A stretch of 15,778 nucleotides of DNA from JBMSHD01 sp049416425 (GTDB lineage Bacteria > Pseudomonadota > Gammaproteobacteria > Francisellales > Francisellaceae): assembly GCA_049416425.1 (NCBI GenBank), contig JBMSHD010000046.1:1-15778 (forward strand). Direction: 5' to 3'. The notes beneath the pieces were generated by a model. That model saw nothing but the letters and a program-made list of their open reading frames with translations. It made no database searches and was not told where the DNA came from. The position numbers and the translations under genes are program-made. Shown piece after piece: positions 1 to 7,335 of the stretch. The first letter of the stretch is position 1. Each line of letters opens with the position of its first letter.

Positions 1-145
1 ATTATCATTAAGCGCTTAAAAAGTATGGCAAACTTTGACTATGATCAAGCTTGACACGTGAAATAATTGCAATGATGGTTGCGCCTATTTGGTTTTTTTG
101 AGTTACAATGGTGTGAATGAAAAATTAGTATGGAAAGATTGCAGT
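1..145 (+). promoter_or_regulatory. Upstream region of fur with candidate promoter and operator elements
   Basis: Noncoding stretch ahead of fur. Positions 1-10 (ATTATCATTA) match ten bases of the reverse complement of the Fur box consensus and are cut by the window edge. Positions 8-19 form a perfect 12-bp palindrome, TTAAGCGCTTAA. A good -35 hexamer TTGACA lies at 51-56, but the hexamer 17 bases further (74-79, GATGGT) is a weak -10. A TACAAT at 104-109 is a better -10 by itself but has no -35 at the proper distance. Autoregulation of fur is common in the family, so a Fur site here would fit, but this is inference. The exact promoter is unresolved. Confidence 0.3.
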
Positions 146-571
146 ATGTCTATCGGTAAAGAAGAGCTGAAACAGGCTGGTCTTAAGATCACCCAGCCTC
201 GTTTGAAGATATTGAAGCTGTTTGAAACGGCAGAAATGCGCCACTTATCGGCCGAAGATGTTTATCGCCTTTTGCATGAGAGCAATGAAGATGTCGGTAT
301 TGCCACGGTTTATCGGGTGTTGGCACAATTTGAGGCGTCAGGGCTTTTGCAGCGCTTGAATCTCGGCATGGATCAGGCCGTCTATGAGCTGGGTTCGGAT
401 GAGCATCATGATCATATCATCTGTGTGAAATGCCATAAGGTCGAGGAGTTCGTCGATCCGGTGATCGAGGAGAGGCAGAAAAAAATCGTTGATGATATCG
501 GCGGCAAACTCATCGATCACAGCTCGGTGCTGTATATGGTCTGTCGTAATTGCCGAAAAGTGAAAAAATAG
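146..571 (+). CDS. fur: Ferric uptake regulator Fur
   Basis: A 141-residue Fur, close to the family's usual length of about 148. It is a cytoplasmic Fe(II)-responsive dimeric repressor of iron uptake genes. The N-terminal winged helix (about 1-80) carries the recognition-helix signature GIATVYRVLAQFE (51-63). The C-terminal dimerisation and metal domain has HHDH at 87-90 and the two zinc-binding cysteine pairs C93/C96 and C133/C136. I chose the ATG at 146 over an upstream in-frame start at 89 because MSIGKEELKQAGLKITQPR aligns with the normal N-terminus and GGAAAG at 132-137 is well spaced as a ribosome binding site. The gene converges on the MFS exporter with only 9 bases between stop codons. 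Identification is firm. A second Fur-family gene in the window (1862-2302) is clearly distinct. Confidence 0.95.
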   Translation: MSIGKEELKQAGLKITQPRLKILKLFETAEMRHLSAEDVYRLLHESNEDVGIATVYRVLAQFEASGLLQRLNLGMDQAVYELGSDEHHDHIICVKCHKVEEFVDPVIEERQKKIVDDIGGKLIDHSSVLYMVCRNCRKVKK

Positions 572-600
572 GCAAAGAAGCTAAATGTTGGCTGCTTTGC
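562..600 (-). terminator. Rho-independent terminator of the znu-zur-MFS transcription unit
   Basis: GCAAAGAAGC at 572-581 and GCTGCTTTGC at 591-600 form a 10-bp stem with one mismatch and a 9-base loop. Read on the minus strand the hairpin is followed directly by CTATTTTTTC (six T, complement of 563-568). It therefore terminates transcription arriving from the MFS gene. The hairpin contains the MFS stop codon and its T tract is the complement of the last fur codons, so the convergent genes share this DNA. There is no T tract on the plus side. Confidence 0.7.
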
Positions 601-1783
601 TCCAAACGGGTGTACGGATATGAAGCAATAGATAGATGAGTAAAACCAATATCGACAGCGTGCAGAGAAAAGCACTGAGTGTAACTGTAGTGACATGCTC
701 GATATAAAATCCACTGAAGCCGACGATAGCCGTGATACTCAAGCGCAGGCAGGTCTGTATGGCGCTGGCGGCTCCTTTGTACTTAGCTGTGCTGTTGAGT
801 CCGGCAGCAAGAAAGCTTGGTGATAACACGCCATAGGCAAGTGCCATTAAGGCAATACCGCTTAACAGCAGAATCAGGGAATTGCTGAGAAGTGTGCTCA
901 GCAGCATAAAGGTTGTCGACAGCAGGTATAGTCCGATGTTTATGCGAATAAGCAGTTTTGCGGGAAGATATTTAATCAGGGATCGCAACAGCAACGATCC
1001 AACGACAATGGCGCAGGTGTTGATCAGATATAACCAGCTGTTTTGTCGCTGATCAAGATGGAAAACGTGCTGAAACAGAAAAGGGCTTAGGGTTAAATAA
1101 AGAATGTTGGCGGCAAACATCAGTGATGCCATAACACTGAAACCGATGAATCGATAGTTTTTCAAGCACTGAAGCAGACTTTGGGTAAAATAGTGCCATG
1201 AGAAGCATTCGAACGGATCAGTTTTGCTTTCATTGATGAAAAACAACATGATAGCGATAATCAGAAGGCTGAAGCAGGACAGAAACAGAAAATTGCTGTG
1301 ATAGCCAAATAAAACCAGCAAATGCGCGCCGATAATTGGTGCAATCGCCGGAGAGGTTGAAGATATCAGCGCATACCAGGAGAAGCCCTGAATGACTCTG
1401 ACGGGATCTTTAATGGTATCTTGCAGTAAAACACGAGCCAGCACAGGAGCCGCAGAGGCACCAAATCCAGCGATAAGGCGTGATATCAGCAGCATACTGA
1501 TGGAGTCGCTGATGGCGCTGATTGCATTTCCCAGTGTGCAGATCAGCATGCCGGTAATAAGGGCTTTTCTGCGACCGATTATTTCCGATAGGGGTCCATA
1601 GATCAAGGTTGAGGCGCTGGCGGTGATGAGAAACAGAAATGTCAGGTTTCTGGCCATTCCTGGGCTGATGTCAAACTGGGCGCTGATAAGTGGCAAGGCA
1701 ACGATGTAGATGTCCATGCCAAAGGGAATAACCATACCGAGCAGGCAGGCAAAACTCAGCGTAAGCATTTCAGCACGCTTCAT
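581..1783 (-). CDS. MFS exporter, Bcr/CflA drug-resistance family
   Basis: A 400-residue inner-membrane protein with about twelve hydrophobic segments, the usual length for the Bcr/CflA subgroup of 12-TM proton-driven exporters. Diagnostic motifs are MDIYIVALP in TM1 (23-31, like the MDxYxPALP of Bcr) and the loop 2-3 motif A, GPLSEIIGRRKA (63-74). Family members export bicyclomycin, chloramphenicol, dipeptides or small metabolites, and the substrate cannot be read from sequence. The gene starts 78 bases after the zur stop, on the same strand, and ends in the terminator at 562-600. I see no strong promoter in the gap, so read-through from the zinc operon is likely. The start ATG lacks a convincing Shine-Dalgarno sequence. 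An export role linked to metal homeostasis is possible, but only from context. Confidence 0.85.
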   Translation of the reverse strand: MKRAEMLTLSFACLLGMVIPFGMDIYIVALPLISAQFDISPGMARNLTFLFLITASASTLIYGPLSEIIGRRKALITGMLICTLGNAISAISDSISMLLISRLIAGFGASAAPVLARVLLQDTIKDPVRVIQGFSWYALISSTSPAIAPIIGAHLLVLFGYHSNFLFLSCFSLLIIAIMLFFINESKTDPFECFSWHYFTQSLLQCLKNYRFIGFSVMASLMFAANILYLTLSPFLFQHVFHLDQRQNSWLYLINTCAIVVGSLLLRSLIKYLPAKLLIRINIGLYLLSTTFMLLSTLLSNSLILLLSGIALMALAYGVLSPSFLAAGLNSTAKYKGAASAIQTCLRLSITAIVGFSGFYIEHVTTVTLSAFLCTLSILVLLIYLLLHIRTPVWSKAANI

Positions 1784-1861
1784 TGTGGCAATCTCAAAAA
1801 TTTCAGGTGTGCAAGAGTATGTCTTCTGGCAATAATAAATGCAATAGCAGCAGGCGAATAT

Positions 1862-2302
1862 TTAGCCGTTTGAGACCGCATCTGCTGAGCAGCGCCTGCA
1901 GATGCCAGACAGCTCAATTTTATTCTGTTTCAGCTCAAAGCCTGTATCTGTTGCCAATGAATGGATCATCTGGCTTAGAGCCGTGTTATGGGATTCAACT
2001 TTAGCACCACAGCGTTGGCAAATAAATATCTGACAGAGGCTATCGCTGGGATGACAGCAAAGGCTGAAGCGGTTTGAGCTGTCGAGTTTGTGTATCAGCT
2101 TATGTTGGCGAAAAAATTCCAGATTACGATAGATGCTCATGATGTTGGCATTGGGGTGATTTTTCTTCATTTCTCCCAAAATCTCATAGGCCGTCAGTGG
2201 TTTTTTGTATTGCAACAGAAGCTCAATCAGCATTTTTCTGAATGTGGTGAGTCTGATCTTGTGTTGTTGACAATAGATAATAAAGTCCTGACAGTTGTTC
2301 AT
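1862..2302 (-). CDS. zur: Zinc uptake regulator Zur (Fur family)
   Basis: A 146-residue Fur-family repressor. The N-terminal winged helix includes the recognition segment NIMSIYRNLEFF, and the C-terminal part carries two CxxC pairs, CQRC and CRRC, which form the structural zinc site in Zur proteins. Its ATG overlaps the znuB TGA as ATGA, so it is translationally coupled to znuB. The location at the end of znuACB, plus a Zur-type palindrome at the operon promoter (4693-4717), supports Zur rather than Fur or PerR. Zinc-loaded Zur would repress the operon that includes its own gene. Sequence similarity to the Fur at 146-571 is limited to family features. Confidence 0.9.
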   Translation of the reverse strand: MNNCQDFIIYCQQHKIRLTTFRKMLIELLLQYKKPLTAYEILGEMKKNHPNANIMSIYRNLEFFRQHKLIHKLDSSNRFSLCCHPSDSLCQIFICQRCGAKVESHNTALSQMIHSLATDTGFELKQNKIELSGICRRCSADAVSNG

Positions 2303-3096
2303 GGCTTTATCAGCCTGTTTTTAACAAGTCCAAACAGATAGAATAAACAGATGAGCATGGTGATACAAAAACTGGCCGGTAGATCGAGATAAAAAGCGGC
2401 CGTCAATGACAGCCAGACGGTTATCGTGGAGACGATAATACTGATTACAATCGTGCTGTAGAAACCTTGAGTCCATTGATTGGCAATGGCGGCAGGGCCG
2501 ATAAGAAGTGCAAAAACCAGCAGCACACCGGCGATCTGGCAGGCCATCGATACCGTCAGTGCTAAAACGATGAAAAAGACGATTGATATCAAACGCTTTG
2601 GCAGTCCTGAGGCATCTGCCAGTATGGGATCAAGAGCGCTGAAAAACAACATTCGAGCAATGAGTGCTAAGGTGGCGACAATGATGATAGCCAGTATCAG
2701 CAGTGTGGTGATTTGTGTGCTTGAGATCGTTAAGATGTTACCAAAGAGGATGGACATGATTGAGCCGGAATAGCCGCTTTGGTAGAGATAGAGGAAATAG
2801 GCGCCAAGTCCCAGAAAAAAGGTTAAAACCAGTCCCACCGCTAAATCGTTTTTTTTGATTTTATCCCCCAGGAGTCCCATGATAACGGCGGCGATAATGT
2901 TGACGATCAGTTGTCCGCTTAGGGCTGAGATGCCGATAAGCACACCGCCTGCGGCGCCGGTTAAGCTGATATGTGCAAGTCCATGGGCGGCAAAGGCACT
3001 TTGGCGAATGATAACAAAATAGCTGACGATGCCGCAGATAATGGCGATAATGCTGCCACCGAGAAATGCTATGCGCATAAACTCATAAGATAACAT
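2299..3096 (-). CDS. znuB: Zinc ABC transporter permease ZnuB
   Basis: A 265-residue, very hydrophobic protein with about eight membrane segments, typical of the cluster A-I ABC permeases (ZnuB, MntB, TroC). It forms the transmembrane channel that takes metal from the periplasmic binding protein using ATP hydrolysis by ZnuC. The conserved permease stretch FFSALDPILADASGLP, which contacts the ATPase, is present around residues 150-165. The ATG at 3096 is supported by AGAGGA five bases upstream on the minus strand, and the start lies 14 bases inside the end of znuC. Its stop overlaps the zur start by four bases. The family also carries manganese or iron, so zinc is assigned from the zur and Zur-box context. 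Confidence 0.92.
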   Translation of the reverse strand: MLSYEFMRIAFLGGSIIAIICGIVSYFVIIRQSAFAAHGLAHISLTGAAGGVLIGISALSGQLIVNIIAAVIMGLLGDKIKKNDLAVGLVLTFFLGLGAYFLYLYQSGYSGSIMSILFGNILTISSTQITTLLILAIIIVATLALIARMLFFSALDPILADASGLPKRLISIVFFIVLALTVSMACQIAGVLLVFALLIGPAAIANQWTQGFYSTIVISIIVSTITVWLSLTAAFYLDLPASFCITMLICLFYLFGLVKNRLIKP

Positions 3097-3787
3097 TGGG
3101 TTCCTCTTTTAAACAGGGTAGTGAATGGCAAAGGTGAGCTTGACCATCTTTGAAATGAATGAATTCATCAAGCTCGTAAGCAATCTCCTGCATGTCATGC
3201 GAGATCATCATAAGCGTCAGTTGATGATGCCTGTGAAGGGCTCGAAGTGCGGCAACAAAATCATGTTTGGCCTGTTGATCCAAATCGGCCAGCGGCTCAT
3301 CCAGAAGCAGTATTTCGGGTTTATTGATCATGGCACCAATCAGATAGATTCGTTTTTTCTGCCCACCTGATAGTTGCTCAAAAGGTCTGTTTATATAATC
3401 TCTGGCACCAATGAGATCAACAAGTTCATCGATACGCTGATTCAGATGGTGGTTAAAGCTCGGTAATCCAAGCCGCCCACCGTGATAGGAGGCCTTGATC
3501 AGCGTCCTGGCTGTGGTACGTTCACTGACGTTGATCTCTCTCTCTTGGGGGATATAGGCCATAGATCGTCTGAGCCGTTGTGATGGTTGCCCATCTATGG
3601 TGATGTGACCTGAGAGCGCAGGGGTGACCGACAAAAGTGTTTTTAAAAAGGTCGATTTTCCAATGCCATTTTTACCGATGATCCCATACCAGCGGTGTTT
3701 CTTGAGTGAAAGGTTGATCGGCTGGCTCAGTACGCTTTTGCTGAAGCCTAAGACAAGGTTCTGGCAACGGATGAAATCATTTACCAT
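3083..3787 (-). CDS. znuC: Zinc ABC transporter ATP-binding protein ZnuC
   Basis: A 234-residue ABC ATPase on the cytoplasmic face of the ZnuB channel. All motifs are intact: Walker A GKNGIGKST (38-46), Q-loop Q81, signature LSGGQ (139-143), Walker B ILLLDEP (159-165), and H-loop H197. The length is near that of E. coli ZnuC (about 250). The start overlaps the znuA end by 11 bases and its own end overlaps znuB, so the three transporter genes are tightly coupled. The C-terminus has two cysteines and two histidines (HLCHSLPCLKEE, 218-229) in a short tail. This might be a minor metal contact, but that is speculation. Confidence 0.93.
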   Translation of the reverse strand: MVNDFIRCQNLVLGFSKSVLSQPINLSLKKHRWYGIIGKNGIGKSTFLKTLLSVTPALSGHITIDGQPSQRLRRSMAYIPQEREINVSERTTARTLIKASYHGGRLGLPSFNHHLNQRIDELVDLIGARDYINRPFEQLSGGQKKRIYLIGAMINKPEILLLDEPLADLDQQAKHDFVAALRALHRHHQLTLMMISHDMQEIAYELDEFIHFKDGQAHLCHSLPCLKEEPNVIL

Positions 3788-4652
3788 CAGATGATTCCAA
3801 TGCCTGCTCAGTTTGATTCAATACTTGTTTCATCCAGGTGATCACATTTTCAGCCGCCGGCATGGTCTCACTGATTCCAACTACGGCAACGTGACTTTTT
3901 TGAGCCAGCAGCAAAATATTCTGAGTCAGCGGATCGGCCACCTGTTGATTATAAAACAGAACATCAACTTTATGCTGCCTAATGAGATTTTGAAAATCAG
4001 CCATCATGCGAGGTGTCGGTTCACTGTCGTTCATGATGAGCCATTGAAATTTTAGGGCTTTCATATCAAGCCCCAGCGCGTTAGCCATCCAGCCAAAAAC
4101 CGGCTCGGTTGCCGTCACCGCCGTGCCTTTATATTTCACTCTGATCTGGTTGATCAACTGGTCGATAGCGTCAAAACGGTTGAGAAAGGTTTCAAGATTG
4201 CGCTTGAAGGTCGTGGCATGCTTGGGATCGAGGCTTGAGAATGTTTCACTCAATTTTTGAGCCAGTGCCGGAAAAGTTTTAGGATTATACCAGATGTGTG
4301 GGTTTTCACCGGATTTAACATCCATCAGATTGGCGACATCGATGATGATCGGTGGTTTATCTCTGGTTGTGGCTGAGAGTAACTGTTTGATCCAGGGATC
4401 ATAGTCGGCACCGTTGTAGATGATGACATCGGCATCATGGATATCGACGGCGGTTTTTGCCGATGTGGTGAAAAGGTGTGGGTCGGCATCGGGATTGGCG
4501 ATGATGCTTTTGACCTTGACCCGATCGCCGCCGATCAAATGGGCAACATTGCCGTAGAAGTTCTCGGCGGCAACCACGTTTATAGCCGCGAATACCGGAA
4601 TGCTTGAGAGCAGAGTCATGATGATAAGCGAGAATTTGATCAATTTTTTCAT
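3777..4652 (-). CDS. znuA: Periplasmic zinc/manganese-binding protein of the Znu transporter
   Basis: A 291-residue cluster A-I metal-binding protein. A signal peptide (basic start, hydrophobic core, ending near FAA at 21-23) sends it to the periplasm. Visible metal ligands are H59 (in DADPHLF), H119 (in GENPHIW) and E183 (in ATEPVFGW), with the fourth probably D240 or E262. E. coli ZnuA has a histidine at the third position and a long His-rich loop. Both are missing here, and a Glu at this place is the pattern of PsaA/MntC manganese-type proteins. The Zur operator and zur in the same operon still argue for zinc uptake. It is the first gene of the operon. No clear Shine-Dalgarno precedes its ATG. 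Confidence 0.88.
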   Translation of the reverse strand: MKKLIKFSLIIMTLLSSIPVFAAINVVAAENFYGNVAHLIGGDRVKVKSIIANPDADPHLFTTSAKTAVDIHDADVIIYNGADYDPWIKQLLSATTRDKPPIIIDVANLMDVKSGENPHIWYNPKTFPALAQKLSETFSSLDPKHATTFKRNLETFLNRFDAIDQLINQIRVKYKGTAVTATEPVFGWMANALGLDMKALKFQWLIMNDSEPTPRMMADFQNLIRQHKVDVLFYNQQVADPLTQNILLLAQKSHVAVVGISETMPAAENVITWMKQVLNQTEQALESSDGK

Positions 4653-4684
4653 AATGTATATTGGTTGTCTAAGCAGAATACAAG

Positions 4685-4725
4685 GATAATGATAAAATGT
4701 TACTGTGTAACATTTTAAAGGTCAA
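4685..4725 (-). promoter_or_regulatory. znuA promoter with Zur operator and partial Fur box
   Basis: On the minus strand a -35 TTGACC (4725-4720) and -10 TAACAT (4702-4697) are separated by exactly 17 bases. Over the -10 and most of the spacer lies a perfect palindrome: arms TAAAATGTTAC (4693-4703) and GTAACATTTTA (4707-4717) around TGT. Its core matches the known 23-bp gammaproteobacterial Zur box (AATGTTAT and ATAACATT halves). Bound Zur would block RNA polymerase directly. Next to it, GATAATGATAA at 4685-4695 equals the first eleven bases of the Fur box consensus and would sit at the start of transcription. The Zur site is strong. The Fur half-site is tentative. Confidence 0.85.
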
Positions 4726-4731
4726 GTATTT

Positions 4732-6072
4732 TCAACTACGGATGTTTAGAGCTTCAAGAAGTAAAGAGCCAGTGATAATTTTACCTGAGCGCTCCAGATC
4801 ATCGGTGGCGATGGCGATAATGGACTTTAGCATGTCACGAATATTTCCATTGACCGTGAAGTTATCGATGGGGTATTGAATGTGTCCATTTTCAATATAA
4901 AATCCCATGGCACCTTGAGAGTAATCCCCGGTGCTAAGATTAATACCCGATCCCATTGTTTCATGGATGAGAATGCCTTGAGCTAGACTTGAAATCATAG
5001 TGGCAAGCGTCATGCTTTGATTGGAATCGATAAGAATATTACTGAGTCCACCTGCATTTCCTGTGGTTTCTGATCTGAGCATTCTGGCGCTGTAACTATC
5101 AAGAATATAACGACATACTCTTCCGGCTTCAATCAACGTGTTTCTGCCTTTGCTTACCCCTTCATCATCATAGGGACGGCTGGCGATACCAAAGGGCAGT
5201 CTCGAATCCTCAACGATGCTAAGATGAGGTGCTGCTATCCTTTTATCCAAGGTATCGAAGAGAAATGTATTTTTATGATATTGGTTTTGTCCTTCAAGGG
5301 CACAGAAGACCGCATTGAAGAGCTCTTTTGCGACATTGGGACTTAAAATGATTGGATAGGCGCCGGATTTTGGGCGTCTGGGGCGAAGGCGAGCCAGGGT
5401 CTTTTGTGCGGCTGTTTTGCCAATATGTTCAGGGCTTGGAAGATGGTTTATATCTCTTATGGCATAGTAGAGCTCATCGCGCTGCATTTCACTGGTTTTA
5501 TGATCCTTGGCAATAAAACCCAAAGACAGACTGTGAAAACTTTGAGGATAGCTGTGGCAAAAATCCAGTGAATTGGCATAGCCGCTTAGGCTTATCACCG
5601 TTTCGATCTCAACACCTTCACTGGCGCTGATGCCGGCTTGAGATTTGCCGTAGTCTTCGCATTCGCGGGCAAGCGTAATGGCGGCATCTGTGGAGAAATT
5701 ATGCCAGGGGTGATAGATTGAATCGAGTCGATCAGGGGTGCATAAGCGGTGAGCATCGACGACTCCAGCGAAGGGATCAGCCTCGGTCACACTGGCGATA
5801 GCGGCTGCCATTTTCAGTGTTTTCGTGATGCCCGCCGCTGTGAGATCTGATGTCTCAGCCAATCCTGAGCATTGTCCTTTATAAACGGTAACAGTCAGGT
5901 TCTGACTGATGCTGTATTCATTTTTTTCGCATGTGCCGTCTCTGAGACCAATACTTTTGCTCTCATCATGATCAAGATGAATCTCAAAACTGTCAATGGT
6001 TTGTTTTTTTGCCAGATCAATGGCGAGCTCGAGCGTATGATCAAAATGAGTCTGGGCATTGTCTGAGATCAT
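4732..6072 (-). CDS. pmbA: PmbA/TldE, partner subunit of the TldD/TldE metalloprotease
   Basis: A 446-residue protein of the U62/PmbA-TldD family, matching the E. coli PmbA length (about 450). PmbA (TldE) pairs with TldD to degrade unfolded peptides, and in enterobacteria it matures microcin B17 and antagonises the CcdB toxin. Family regions are seen in GQCSGLAETSDL near the N-terminus and in GNAGGLSNILI and MGSGINLSTGDYSQGA in the C-terminal half. It lacks the HExxxH zinc motif, as expected for the non-catalytic subunit. Its ATG overlaps the yciB TGA (ATGA), with AAGGA six bases upstream inside yciB. The zinc operon promoter begins a few bases past its stop. The catalytic partner is at 7336-8778. 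Confidence 0.93.
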   Translation of the reverse strand: MISDNAQTHFDHTLELAIDLAKKQTIDSFEIHLDHDESKSIGLRDGTCEKNEYSISQNLTVTVYKGQCSGLAETSDLTAAGITKTLKMAAAIASVTEADPFAGVVDAHRLCTPDRLDSIYHPWHNFSTDAAITLARECEDYGKSQAGISASEGVEIETVISLSGYANSLDFCHSYPQSFHSLSLGFIAKDHKTSEMQRDELYYAIRDINHLPSPEHIGKTAAQKTLARLRPRRPKSGAYPIILSPNVAKELFNAVFCALEGQNQYHKNTFLFDTLDKRIAAPHLSIVEDSRLPFGIASRPYDDEGVSKGRNTLIEAGRVCRYILDSYSARMLRSETTGNAGGLSNILIDSNQSMTLATMISSLAQGILIHETMGSGINLSTGDYSQGAMGFYIENGHIQYPIDNFTVNGNIRDMLKSIIAIATDDLERSGKIITGSLLLEALNIRS

Positions 6073-6611
6073 GACTCATCCTTGTGTTCGATGTGTTTGG
6101 CCAGATAGATTCCTTGGAGGATGACAAACAGAAGCGTGATCCCCAAAAGACCAAATAATTTAAAATTAACCCAGAAATCGGTAGAAAAGCTATAGGCAAC
6201 GATGAGATTGAGCGTGCCTAAAAACAGGAAGAACAGTCCCCATATATTGTTGAGTCTTCTCCAGATTAACATTGGCAGCGAGATGTTTTCTTCCATCAAG
6301 CGGCAGATAATCGGTTTTTGCATGAGATAGGTCGAGAAAATAAAGATGACACCGAACAGCCAGTTGACGACGGTGACTTTCCACTTGATCAGATCGGCGT
6401 CATGGAAATAGATGGTGGCACCGCCTAAGACGAAAACGAGCACAAAGGTGATGATATGCATCATCGATACCTTGCGATGCTTGATGATTTCATAACCGAT
6501 TTGAATGGCCGTTGCCACGATTAAAGCTGCGGTGGCCGTATAGATGTTACTAAGCTTATAGACGATGAAAAAGATGATGATGGGAAAGAAGTCAAATAAT
6601 AATTTCTGCAT
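6069..6611 (-). CDS. yciB: Inner-membrane septation protein A family, YciB
   Basis: A 180-residue polytopic membrane protein with five to six hydrophobic segments and the family's typical N-terminus (KLLFDFFPIIIFF). The central part holds TYLMQKPIICRLMEENISLP and the conserved NNIWGLFF stretch. YciB (IspA, septation protein A) is an inner-membrane protein linked to cell envelope synthesis and normal cell division, and its biochemical role is not settled. Length and motifs match the family. Read as the first gene of a yciB-pmbA operon, it is coupled to pmbA by a four-base overlap. GGAA about eight bases before the ATG serves as a weak ribosome binding site. Confidence 0.9.
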   Translation of the reverse strand: MQKLLFDFFPIIIFFIVYKLSNIYTATAALIVATAIQIGYEIIKHRKVSMMHIITFVLVFVLGGATIYFHDADLIKWKVTVVNWLFGVIFIFSTYLMQKPIICRLMEENISLPMLIWRRLNNIWGLFFLFLGTLNLIVAYSFSTDFWVNFKLFGLLGITLLFVILQGIYLAKHIEHKDES

Positions 6612-6636
6612 AGTGGTTTCCGTTTGTTTTTAGTGC

Positions 6637-6695
6637 TACACTTGGTCGACATTTTTAAAAACACCATCATAGCATTATACGGTAACATGAGCCAA
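6637..6695. promoter_or_regulatory. Divergent promoter region between yciB and yciO
   Basis: For yciB (minus strand) there is an extended -10, TGC followed by TATGAT (6671-6666), with a -35 TTGGCT at 6695-6690, 18 bases away and just inside the start of yciO. A second TATAAT (6679-6674, minus strand) lies slightly upstream. For yciO (plus strand) the best candidate is TGC followed by TACACT at 6637-6642, an extended -10 without a clear -35. The yciB promoter is plausible. The yciO one is weak. Confidence 0.45.
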
Positions 6696-7307
6696 TATAT
6701 TGAGATAAATCCCTATGGGGTCGATAAAAACAGGATCAAAGCGGTGATTGATGCCTTGAACCAGGGCGCTGTTATCGCTTATCCAAGTGACTCAGGATTT
6801 GCGTTAGGATGCAAGATGGGATTGAAAAAACCACTGGATCGCATCAAGAGAATTCGTGGTCTTGATGATAAGCATAATTTTACACTGATATGTCGAGACT
6901 TGTCTGAGATCTCTCATTTTGCGATAGTGGATAACATCAGCTATCGCATTTTGAAAAAACACACACCGGGTGGCTATACCTTTATTCTGCCGGCAACAAG
7001 CCATGTCCCATCCCTTATGCTCAACAAAAACAAGAAGACCGTCGGCATTCGTCTATCGGATCATCCGGTGCCAGGACTGTTATCGGAACAGTTGGGGCAG
7101 CCGCTTTTGAGTACGACTCTGATTTTACCAGATCATCCTGCTCCTGTGGTCTATGCCGATGAAATCCCTAAGGAAATCGGCGATGTCATCGATATCGTGC
7201 TAGAGAGCGATTACTGTGGTTATGAGCAGACGACGGTCATCGATTTGACTGAGGTGCCTCCACGTCTGGTTAGAGAAGGCAGCGGAGATGTCACGCCATT
7301 TATCTGA
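6687..7307 (+). CDS. yciO: YciO-type protein of the Sua5/YrdC RNA-binding family
   Basis: A 206-residue protein of the Sua5/YciO/YrdC superfamily, most like E. coli YciO in size and motifs: GAVIAYPSDSGFALGC near the N-terminus, RIRGLDDKHNFTLICRD in the middle, SLMLNKNKKTVGIRLSDHP further on, and DLTEVPPRLVREGSGD at the end. The fold binds double-stranded RNA and nucleotides. Relatives TsaC/Sua5 make threonylcarbamoyl-adenylate for tRNA t6A, while the in vivo role of YciO is less certain. An in-frame TTG start exists at 6624, but the ATG at 6687 gives MSQYIEINP, matching the family start, so I use it. The gene is divergent from yciB and is followed after 28 bases by tldD. Confidence 0.88.
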   Translation: MSQYIEINPYGVDKNRIKAVIDALNQGAVIAYPSDSGFALGCKMGLKKPLDRIKRIRGLDDKHNFTLICRDLSEISHFAIVDNISYRILKKHTPGGYTFILPATSHVPSLMLNKNKKTVGIRLSDHPVPGLLSEQLGQPLLSTTLILPDHPAPVVYADEIPKEIGDVIDIVLESDYCGYEQTTVIDLTEVPPRLVREGSGDVTPFI

Positions 7308-7335
7308 TGGATTGATAAATTTGTGAGGGATTAGA

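Noticed and set aside
4697..4879. A 60-residue plus-strand open frame across the znuA promoter and the end of pmbA
   Set aside because: It starts within the Zur operator and runs antisense to pmbA, with no ribosome binding site and no conserved features.
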